Source of the DNA: a virus
Strand: one strand, 5' to 3'
DNA length: 48,889 nucleotides
Virus record (IMG/VR): IMGVR_UViG_3300049595_004909
Coordinates: 1-48,889 of that record
In this document: positions 13,126 to 21,011 of the stretch, piece by piece
How the letters are laid out: each line of letters opens with the position of its first letter
Position numbering within the stretch: the first letter of the stretch is position 1
Notes under the pieces: generated by a model
Seen by the model: the letters and a program-made list of their open reading frames with translations, nothing else
Database searches by the model: none
What the model was told of the DNA's origin: nothing
Position numbers and translations under genes: made by a program

Positions 13126-15897
13126 GTGGCTGTCAGAAGAAAGGTATTTGAGACAGGAAAGATCTACACCTATAATGGTTCTGAAGGTGCATACTCAGTT
13201 ATTTTAGGTGAGATACTCGAAGGTAATGGTTATCCATCTCTAACTTATGGCGACGGTCCGCCCACGTCAGGTAGCGGTAAGCTAGGCGATATTTTTATCG
13301 ATAAGACAAATTTCAAGCTTTACACACGCGGAAGCACAAATTGGGACTCAGGAGTAATCTTTAAAGGTGAGACAGGACCACAAGGCGCTACAGGTGCAAC
13401 GGGCGCAGCTGGAAATGCTCTAACAGGATATCTCTCTAATGAGACACACACAGTTGCTTCAACAGCTGCATCTCCTGCAAAACTTATCGGAACTTCTCCA
13501 CTTTCTACGGCGGGTGGATCAATAGTCTTAATTAATGGAACGACGGTTTTAAGCTCCAGCGTAAATTATTCGATGGTAGATGAAACTTCTAATGATTCAA
13601 CATATTCATGGAAGATAAGCGGCGGTTCAGATTCATCTAACGGTCTTAAGGTTAGGGTCAATAAATCGACAGGTGCCTATGATGTTTCTGAAACAAGCAC
13701 AAATGCATGGACAAGTGACACAGAATCATTTGACATTAGAGGAACATACAGCGGCACAAATATCACTAAGTCTTATAAGATCACAAAATCTAAAGGCGCA
13801 ACAATCATAAAGTTGAAAGCGTCGGGTCAAACATTTAGAATCAAGCCTGACGGCACTGCGTTTAATGGATCGAATAAGATCTACTTCACAGCAAAAAAGC
13901 AAGGTCACGCAGGATCTGGCGGTGGAGATGTTACTTGGAAGGTTTACGGTGTTTCATCTACAGGTGTCGAAACTGATATAACAGCAGAAGGAACTGTTGG
14001 CGCGTCAGGGACAGTATTAACGGTTCCCACGACTTCTAATACAGACAAATTAAACGCTAATATGACGGCATCACAATTTCTTGTCGGAATAGCACTCCCG
14101 GCTGGAGATGATTATGCATCACTAAAGGTTGAAGCGTCATTTGACGGAACAGAAGATGAGATTACTGTAAATCCTGTTTCAAATGGCTCAAATGGCGCAG
14201 ACGGTGCAAACGGTGCCGATGGTGCTAGTGCCATAACTGGTTATCTTACGAACGAGGTTCACACTGTTGCAGCCTACACATTTGGTGATAGAATAAACAA
14301 GGATGAGCTTTCTGGGACAACAATCTCAAATGCGGGCGGCACATTCAAGGTCTTTGATGGCATAACAGATAAAACCACCTCAGCAACATTCTCATTGCCC
14401 TCACAGGGAGGAACGACGGGATCTTCAACGGGTGTCGTCTATGTTGATAAAAATGGCTTGAGAATGGAGATAAACACAACAACGGGTGCCTACACTCTCA
14501 AGGTTCCATCCGGAGGAGTTTCTGGTTGGACATCTGCAAGAGGTGAGAATTTCACGCTAAGAGCCACCTATGGCGGCGTAAGTGTTGACAAAGTCTACAA
14601 GATTACAAAAAATAAGACGGGCGAGTCTGTAGTTCTCACACCCACAGCATTTACGTTCAATCTTAAATCTGACGAAACTGCCAAAAATGCAGCAGATTTT
14701 ATACAATTTACAACCAAGATTAGCTCGGTTAAGGGTGCTAAATCTGCAAATGATGATGTAACTTGGACAGTCTACGGAGTTGATTCTGACGGGACAGTGT
14801 CTTCTGCAATTCAAACATCATCTGCCGCCGTTGATGGAACTTATCTTCAAGTTATTGCAGGAAATGATCTAACAATTGCAAAGATGACAATTGCTAAGTT
14901 CATCACAGCAAGATCGACATACTATGCTGTCAAAGTTAGAGCAACATATGATACTGGCGTTTATGACGAAGTAACAATTAATCCCTCATTTGACGGTGCC
15001 GATGGTGCTGATGCCATTACAGGCTATTTGACTAATGAATCAGATATTGTTGCAGCAGATGCCGATGGAGTCGTTTCATCTTTTGCTGCAGCCACAGGAA
15101 GTCTTGTGGTTCAAAGAGGGGAATCTACAGTGTCTTCCAGCGTAGTCTACTATGCAGGAACATCTGGAACAGGAACAACACAAACTCTGAGCGACCTAAG
15201 GCTGACAATCAATAGCTCTACAGGCGCTTATTCGCTTGCTGAGACATCGTCAGGATCATGGTCATCAAGCAGAGAGACATTCACAGTCAGAGCAGTTTAT
15301 TCGGGTGTTTCTCCTAGCGTAACCGTCACTAAGACGTATAAAATTTCCAAAGCAATTAGAGGAATTGCAGGATCGACAGGACCGACAGGACTTCAAGGAG
15401 TAGGAACAGACAAATATGTAGACGCTTTAGCATCTGATCAAACACTTACGTATAATGTTGAGAAAAAGCTTTATTTTAACGACATCGAGACCAATGAAGG
15501 AAATCTAATTACTAAATCTGGAACATCGGGTTCAGGATCTACATTTACAATTCAAACAGGTAAAGCGGGCAGATACAGAATTGATGTTGTTTTTGGTGTA
15601 AGAGCTAGCGCGTCAGGAGCATTTACAGCGTCTTACACAGGAAAACTTTACATTGCAGGAATTGTTAAAAAATCAGTATCTGGATCAAAATCAGTATTTA
15701 GCATAGGTGGCGCTGTTGTTGGGTATGATTCATCTGAACTTAGCTGGATAGGTTACCTCCCAGCAGCAACCGCAATTGATGTTAGAATAATAAAAACATC
15801 TAACAATGATGATGACATAGTTCTCGCTGCAAATGCCGTTGAAAAAGATACAGTTGGTGACAGAGAAGACACTGTTATTTCAATCACCAAACTGTGA
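13126..15897 (+). CDS. Fibre-like structural protein with collagen and repeated Ig-like modules
   Basis: A 923-residue protein starting at GTG with TGGAG upstream. Residues about 84-99 are collagen-like (GETGPQGATGATGAAG), and a second collagen-like stretch (GSTGPTGLQG) lies near 750. Between them are three related modules, each starting with a TGYLxNExxxVA motif (near residues 99, 370 and 635) and containing STGAYxLxE and RATYSGV-type beta strands. The C-terminal ~140 residues look like a beta-rich globular (TNF/C1q-like) head. This architecture is typical of phage tail or head fibres. The receptor is unknown. Confidence 0.75.
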   Translation: MAVRRKVFETGKIYTYNGSEGAYSVILGEILEGNGYPSLTYGDGPPTSGSGKLGDIFIDKTNFKLYTRGSTNWDSGVIFKGETGPQGATGATGAAGNALTGYLSNETHTVASTAASPAKLIGTSPLSTAGGSIVLINGTTVLSSSVNYSMVDETSNDSTYSWKISGGSDSSNGLKVRVNKSTGAYDVSETSTNAWTSDTESFDIRGTYSGTNITKSYKITKSKGATIIKLKASGQTFRIKPDGTAFNGSNKIYFTAKKQGHAGSGGGDVTWKVYGVSSTGVETDITAEGTVGASGTVLTVPTTSNTDKLNANMTASQFLVGIALPAGDDYASLKVEASFDGTEDEITVNPVSNGSNGADGANGADGASAITGYLTNEVHTVAAYTFGDRINKDELSGTTISNAGGTFKVFDGITDKTTSATFSLPSQGGTTGSSTGVVYVDKNGLRMEINTTTGAYTLKVPSGGVSGWTSARGENFTLRATYGGVSVDKVYKITKNKTGESVVLTPTAFTFNLKSDETAKNAADFIQFTTKISSVKGAKSANDDVTWTVYGVDSDGTVSSAIQTSSAAVDGTYLQVIAGNDLTIAKMTIAKFITARSTYYAVKVRATYDTGVYDEVTINPSFDGADGADAITGYLTNESDIVAADADGVVSSFAAATGSLVVQRGESTVSSSVVYYAGTSGTGTTQTLSDLRLTINSSTGAYSLAETSSGSWSSSRETFTVRAVYSGVSPSVTVTKTYKISKAIRGIAGSTGPTGLQGVGTDKYVDALASDQTLTYNVEKKLYFNDIETNEGNLITKSGTSGSGSTFTIQTGKAGRYRIDVVFGVRASASGAFTASYTGKLYIAGIVKKSVSGSKSVFSIGGAVVGYDSSELSWIGYLPAATAIDVRIIKTSNNDDDIVLAANAVEKDTVGDREDTVISITKL

Positions 15898-15950
15898 TCA
15901 ACTATTTTCTTAATTTTAGAAACGGGTAATATTTGTCCAGGAGTCTAATT

Positions 15951-17261
15951 TTGTCAAATCGAAAGCTTCTTGTCATCGACACCTCGGTCATGCTCTACGA
16001 CCCTAACTCTCTCACGGTTTTTCGAGGCAATGATGTCATCATTCCTCTAATTGTCCTAGAAGAGCTAGATCGATTTAAGGAGCGGAAGGAGCAGATAGGA
16101 TCATCTGCTCGCGAGGTCAATCGCTTCTTGGATTCTCTTAGGAAGCTAGGCAGCCTTCATGATGGTGTTGCAGTTCCTGATAAAGATGTAACAATCCGTG
16201 TGGTCCAGGTCAATGTATCGCAGAATGACGCGCCTTCTGAGTTTCCGATTGAGAAGGGTGACAACAACATCATAGCAGTTGCCTTAACTCTAAAGGAGAG
16301 AAATCCAGATCGTGAGGTCCGCGTCATCACCAAGGACATCAACCTTCGTGTTAAGTGCGATGCTCTAGGTATGAGGGCCGAGGATTATTACAGCGACATC
16401 CCACAATCATTTAGAGAAGGCTCACCGAGCTACTCTGGCCAGGCCCAGATCACTGTGGCGAACCGAGATGTAGATTTGTTCTACCAGGATGGTGAGGTGT
16501 CTCTGATTGAAACAGAGGGACTTCTAGAGAACCAGCTAGTTGTAGGACAGTCTGACATTGATCCACAGAAGTCGATCCTTGGAATGTATTCGAAGGGAAG
16601 CATCAAGAAGCCTAAGATCTTCCTTGAATCATCGATGGGCATTAAGCCTCGGAGCAAGGAGCAGACAGCCGCACTTCACCTCCTTACCAACAAGGACATA
16701 CCACTTGTCAGCTTAACAGGTCTTGCTGGATCTGGCAAGACTTTCCTTGCACTTGTTGCTGGGATGTCAGGTCTCAACACAAAGCTCTATGATAGGATCG
16801 TCATCACTCGATCCATTGAGCCTGTTGGTCGCGACTTAGGCTTCTTACCTGGCACACTCGAGGAGAAGATGGCACCATGGCTTATGCCTATTGTTGATAA
16901 CTTCCGTAGCGCATTTCACGATCCTTCTTATTTCGAGATGATGCGGCAACGAGGAAGTATTGAAATCTCACCAGTCAGCTATATTAGAGGTAGAAGCTTT
17001 AATAACTGCTACATCATTGTTGATGAAGCACAAAATTTGACCATTCATGAGATTAAGACCATCATCACGCGTTGCGGAGCAGGGACTAAGATAGTTCTCC
17101 TGGGTGACACAGACCAGGTCGACACCCCTTATCTTGATAAGCTGTCAAATGGACTAGCAATTGCAATTGAGAAGCTGAAAGGAAAAGAGCTGTTTGGACA
17201 TATTAAGTTGGACAGGGGTGAGAGGTCGCAGCTCGCAACTCTCGCAAGTAAGGAGTTGTAG
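15951..17261 (+). CDS. phoH: PIN-PhoH ATPase (PhoH2-type)
   Basis: A 436-residue protein if read from TTG 15951, which lies ten bases after CAGGAG; an in-frame TTG at 15933 precedes that site. The N-terminal PIN nuclease domain has LLVIDTSVML (Asp10), IPLIVLEELD and KGDNNIIAVA and ITKDINLRVK acidic positions. The C-terminal PhoH helicase/ATPase domain has Walker A GLAGSGKT (257-264), GFLPGTLEEKM, and Walker B IIVDEAQN. PhoH2 proteins are RNA helicase/RNase combinations; many phages carry only the ATPase half. It sits between fibre genes, which is an odd position. A role in host or phage RNA turnover is inferred. Confidence 0.9.
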   Translation: MSNRKLLVIDTSVMLYDPNSLTVFRGNDVIIPLIVLEELDRFKERKEQIGSSAREVNRFLDSLRKLGSLHDGVAVPDKDVTIRVVQVNVSQNDAPSEFPIEKGDNNIIAVALTLKERNPDREVRVITKDINLRVKCDALGMRAEDYYSDIPQSFREGSPSYSGQAQITVANRDVDLFYQDGEVSLIETEGLLENQLVVGQSDIDPQKSILGMYSKGSIKKPKIFLESSMGIKPRSKEQTAALHLLTNKDIPLVSLTGLAGSGKTFLALVAGMSGLNTKLYDRIVITRSIEPVGRDLGFLPGTLEEKMAPWLMPIVDNFRSAFHDPSYFEMMRQRGSIEISPVSYIRGRSFNNCYIIVDEAQNLTIHEIKTIITRCGAGTKIVLLGDTDQVDTPYLDKLSNGLAIAIEKLKGKELFGHIKLDRGERSQLATLASKEL

Positions 17262-17294
17262 TCCTGTAACAGCCTAATTAAATCAGAGGATGTT

Positions 17295-17609
17295 ATGGGA
17301 AGCGTAACTCTTAGAAAGCGAGATCTTGCACGATACGCTAAGGTCTACCCTTATAGTCGACCTGACCCACGCTATGCGTATGTGTCAGATGAATCATTTG
17401 TTCTAGAGAGTGCCGTTGTTAATTTTAACGGCAGCTCATCTGTAACATACGCATTTGTCAATACTTACAGCTCAGTGCCTGTTGTCGTTGCAACATCTCT
17501 AAATGACGCATTCAACGTTCATGTGAGTGCAATAACCACTACGCAGGTAACAATTACAGCTAGTGTTGCTAATAATGACTCTGCATCAATCGTGGTGGTG
17601 TCACAATGA
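17295..17609 (+). CDS. Small beta-rich putative virion/fibre-associated protein
   Basis: A 104-residue protein with AGAGGA upstream. Residues 40-104 are strongly beta (VTYAFVNTYSSVPVVVATSLNDAFN, TTTQVTI, ASIVVVSQ), resembling the small beta-sandwich (H-type-lectin-like) domains attached to phage fibres. It is coupled by a four-base overlap to the next gene and precedes two long fibres. Adhesin or fibre-tip function is inferred. Confidence 0.55.
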   Translation: MGSVTLRKRDLARYAKVYPYSRPDPRYAYVSDESFVLESAVVNFNGSSSVTYAFVNTYSSVPVVVATSLNDAFNVHVSAITTTQVTITASVANNDSASIVVVSQ

Positions 17610-17845
17610 AAGGTAGTACATTTGTTCATATTCAGTTTGGAAGAGCAGCGCTTGACTCATCAGGTGTAGGACCGATCATTATTACAACACCTGACTATGA
17701 AAACATCCCTAATATTGCTCTAATAGCAACACCCGAAACTCCCGTTGAACTGTCCTATTATGAGCAAGAAAAGCCGCTTTACGCGATTGCATCTACAATT
17801 CCTGAAACAACAACTTTTGACTACCTAATAGTGAGTTCTAGATAA
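17606..17845 (+). CDS. Small hypothetical structural protein
   Basis: A 79-residue protein overlapping the genes on both sides (ATGA at 17606; TAATG at 17843-17847). It is beta-rich (FVHIQFGRAAL, PIIITTPDY, IALIATPETPVEL) with no recognised motif. Tight coupling to the fibre gene at 17845 suggests a fibre accessory or chaperone. Confidence 0.5.
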   Translation: MKGSTFVHIQFGRAALDSSGVGPIIITTPDYENIPNIALIATPETPVELSYYEQEKPLYAIASTIPETTTFDYLIVSSR

Positions 17846-20800
17846 TGGCATCAAGACCACCCGATTTTAAAGCATCCGGCGTAAGGGTCGAAAGAATCAT
17901 AGCCTCAGGCAGTGATACTAACCCGAAGCTTTACATTATCGGCAAATCTGCTGCCGGCAATGATGGTATCACTGTTAACACTAATGATCTAATTCTTAGT
18001 GGTGACGGATCAGATACGTGGTTATACATTTCAGGTGGAATAGGAGATAACAATCGAGTAACTTTTGGTGGTGATGTATACATCTCAGGAACTTTAACTG
18101 CAGCTGCTGGCGGCGGTGGGTCACCCGGAGGAGCAAACACAGAAGTTCAATTCAACAACGCTGGATCTTTTAGCGGAAGTTCGGGCCTAAGATACATCGC
18201 TTCAACGCAGACTCTTGTTGTAGCAAATCTTACAGTCACAGGATCATCGACAATCGTTACATCGTCGAATCTTGTCATATCTGATCCCATAATCTATCTT
18301 GCATCAGGTAGCAAGACATCCAACCAGGACGGTGGGATTGCCATTGCGTCCGGGTCTAGCGTTGCAAATCAGTCGCTTGTTTTCGGTCGCGTGGCGAATG
18401 ATGTCTGGGGCGTAGGACGACAAGATGTTGCAGGCGGTGCATCAACTAGCCTAACAAGCATGACGCACGTCCCAATACGAGCTTCTGCTGTCCAATTAGG
18501 CGGATCTGTTGCTGTTATCACATCATCTGATGCCACCACGGTCACAATCAGTGGATCTGGCGTCCAATTAAAAGGAAATGATACCAACGGTGTCAAATTC
18601 TATGAGAACGGCACAGAATACTTGAAGTTCACGATGAATGGGGGATACTCTGCGCAGATTACTGCAACAGAATCTGCCTATCCATCACTTTATCTTTCAG
18701 GCTCTTCAGTTCACCTAGATTCATCTGATGGTCTAACGTGGTTTGGTGCTTACGGTTCTGAACGTCTTGCAGTTGATCATAGTGATTCTACTAAACCCCA
18801 GCTCGTAGCACGATTCCCGTCAGGTCAGTCTGTTAATCTAGTAATATCGGGGTCGGGCGTTAAGATTGGCTCCAATGTTGGAACAACAACATTTTCTAAG
18901 GGAACAGCTGACTACCTTAATCACACATACGACGGTGTTAATGATGTTACTGTTAGCGCCCAAACATACAACGTCAATTTTGGATCACAAGGATTTGCTG
19001 CACTTAGCGGTTCAACTGTAGCACTAAATTCTACAAACGCTGTTGCATTGCAGAAAGACGGCACATCTTATATCAGCATAAGCAATAACGGCACGAATAC
19101 CACACTTTCTGCATCAAATAGCATATATGTCACTCCAGGACCTGCAGGTTCTCTGTTTGTAACAGGATCTGTAGTCTCACCTAGGCTTACAGGATCTTTG
19201 ACAAGACTTGTTGATGGTTCACCATATCTTCTTGCTGGTCCTAACATCACCATCGCTACAAGCTCTAACGGATCGATACAGATCACGGGCAGTGCTGGTG
19301 CAGCAGCTGGATCTAACACGCAAATACAGTATAATGACGGTGGATCGTTTGGCGGCGATGCTGAATTCACATATAACAAGACAGCTAACTTACTAACGCT
19401 TACAGGATCGATTACACACGGTGATAGGAACACCTCATCAGGTAACTACTCGCATTCGCAAGGTGAGGTAACCACCGCATCGGGCAACTACTCGCACTCT
19501 GAGGGATCTCAAACTACTGCATCTGGCGGCTCATCACACGCTGAAGGATACCAGACAACTGCTTCTGGTAATAACTCACATGCCGAGGGTGGCATGACGC
19601 TCGCGTCAAACTCTCTCGCACACGCCGAAGGACAGTATACAATTGCTGCCGGAAGCGCCGCTCACGCAGAAGGATACAGCACAGAAGCAAATGCATGGTA
19701 TTCGCACGCCGAGGGTCTGGATGCTATAGCGTCGGGTGACTACTCACATGCTGAAGGTGAACTCACCAAAACTTTAGGGCGATCCTCACATTCTGAAGGA
19801 TATCTCACAATTGCAAGTGGTTCATACTCACATGCCGCAGGCATTGGAACCATTACGTCTGGATCAGGTCAGAATGTAGTAGGAAATTACAACAAGAGAA
19901 ATAATAACACATCGTTGTTCATAATTGGCGATGGAACTGGTGACACTGATGCGCAAAGAAGTGATATTGTTCGTGTCAATAGCGGCTCAACAATTGGCAC
20001 GGGACGAGTTGAGATCACAGGATCACTTGTTGCCACACTGGGCATATCAGGATCTTTAACAACTCTTGCAAATGGCTCTCCTTATCTTCTTGCTGGCCCA
20101 AATATCACTATTAATACTGGGTCTAACGGTAGAATTGAGATAACTGGATCTGCAGGCGGCGGCGGTGGTTCATCTGGTCCATTTACAGAGGCAAGCAATG
20201 TTGCTGCATACACCACTTCATCGATCGCTATTGGATTAGGTGGCGCAGCATCGACGAGAGGGAGCGACATATCCTTCTTTGTATCGGGATCGATAGGAAG
20301 CGCACCGTCAAGAGCAACAAGCGGACTATCTCTATTTGGTGGAGATGTCGCAACCTCTGGCTCGATTCATCTTGTTACAGGAAGCTATCAAACTGCAATA
20401 TCGCTTATTGGAACAGCAACATCAGCAAGTCTAGAAGTTAGAAACATGACGCTTGGCGGTGGCGTAATCCACAGTGTTAAGACGTCCACCAACAATACTG
20501 TTAACTTCCTTGAGGTTTTGCCTAACGGATCACAAGAAAATACAAAGATCGCTGTAATGAGGACAGCGTACGCTGGAAGCACAGCGATTAATCCTTACAA
20601 GACGACAGATACAAACTTCTTTGTTGGTGGTATAGCAGGATCAAAGAATGGAAGCTCTGGGGGCACATCGGTCTTCGGAGGAGACCTTGTCATCTCAGGC
20701 TCAGCCTACCTTGGGTCCACTAGCACAGATAATCTTGTCCTTAATGGCAGATTGACATCAGATATAATACCTTCATCTGACCGCGTCTACAACCTTGGAT

Positions 20801-20982
20801 CTTCAACTTATAGATTTGCCAACGTCTATACAGGCGACTTGCACCTGAGAAACGAGCGTGGTGACTACACTCTAATTGAAGAGGAAGACTGCCTCACCAT
20901 TAGATTTAATAAGACTGGAAAAAGATATAAGTTTGTTCTTGAAGCTGTGCCACAATATGATGAAGATCCAATCGTAAGGTGA
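17845..20982 (+). CDS. Long fibre protein A with YadA-like repeats
   Basis: A 1045-residue protein rich in Ser, Gly, Thr and short ISGSG/LTGS beta motifs, typical of trimeric fibres. Residues about 532-671 hold ten 14-residue YadA/Hag head-type repeats (SGxxSHAEGxxTxA), given separately. A LLAGPNITI module occurs twice. The C-terminal ~60 residues (NLGSSTYRFANVYTGDLHLRNERGDYTLIEEED...) are shared with the fibre at 21012. The segment around ISDPIIYLASGS...DVWGVGRQDV...PIRAS is also shared. It is probably a homotrimeric adhesin-like fibre on the virion. The C-terminal domain may be for trimerisation or attachment. Confidence 0.8.
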   Translation: MASRPPDFKASGVRVERIIASGSDTNPKLYIIGKSAAGNDGITVNTNDLILSGDGSDTWLYISGGIGDNNRVTFGGDVYISGTLTAAAGGGGSPGGANTEVQFNNAGSFSGSSGLRYIASTQTLVVANLTVTGSSTIVTSSNLVISDPIIYLASGSKTSNQDGGIAIASGSSVANQSLVFGRVANDVWGVGRQDVAGGASTSLTSMTHVPIRASAVQLGGSVAVITSSDATTVTISGSGVQLKGNDTNGVKFYENGTEYLKFTMNGGYSAQITATESAYPSLYLSGSSVHLDSSDGLTWFGAYGSERLAVDHSDSTKPQLVARFPSGQSVNLVISGSGVKIGSNVGTTTFSKGTADYLNHTYDGVNDVTVSAQTYNVNFGSQGFAALSGSTVALNSTNAVALQKDGTSYISISNNGTNTTLSASNSIYVTPGPAGSLFVTGSVVSPRLTGSLTRLVDGSPYLLAGPNITIATSSNGSIQITGSAGAAAGSNTQIQYNDGGSFGGDAEFTYNKTANLLTLTGSITHGDRNTSSGNYSHSQGEVTTASGNYSHSEGSQTTASGGSSHAEGYQTTASGNNSHAEGGMTLASNSLAHAEGQYTIAAGSAAHAEGYSTEANAWYSHAEGLDAIASGDYSHAEGELTKTLGRSSHSEGYLTIASGSYSHAAGIGTITSGSGQNVVGNYNKRNNNTSLFIIGDGTGDTDAQRSDIVRVNSGSTIGTGRVEITGSLVATLGISGSLTTLANGSPYLLAGPNITINTGSNGRIEITGSAGGGGGSSGPFTEASNVAAYTTSSIAIGLGGAASTRGSDISFFVSGSIGSAPSRATSGLSLFGGDVATSGSIHLVTGSYQTAISLIGTATSASLEVRNMTLGGGVIHSVKTSTNNTVNFLEVLPNGSQENTKIAVMRTAYAGSTAINPYKTTDTNFFVGGIAGSKNGSSGGTSVFGGDLVISGSAYLGSTSTDNLVLNGRLTSDIIPSSDRVYNLGSSTYRFANVYTGDLHLRNERGDYTLIEEEDCLTIRFNKTGKRYKFVLEAVPQYDEDPIVR
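19438..19857 (+). repeat. Ten 42-bp coding repeats (YadA/Hag head type)
   Basis: Ten consecutive units of 42 bases encode 14-residue repeats of the form SGxYSHAEGxxTxA. The SH[AS]EG core is kept in almost every unit, and the last changes to SHAAG. DNA identity between units is lower than protein identity, so the repeats are old and under protein-level selection. In bacterial YadA such repeats form a left-handed parallel beta-roll. Confidence 0.85.
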
Positions 20983-21011
20983 TAGTTAGTTCCTGAGATG
21001 AGGGAACTTCT

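Noticed and set aside
19438-19857. Regular 42-bp repeats as a CRISPR array
   Set aside because: The repeats are in frame, encode YadA-type SHAEG units, and have no unique spacers between conserved DNA repeats.
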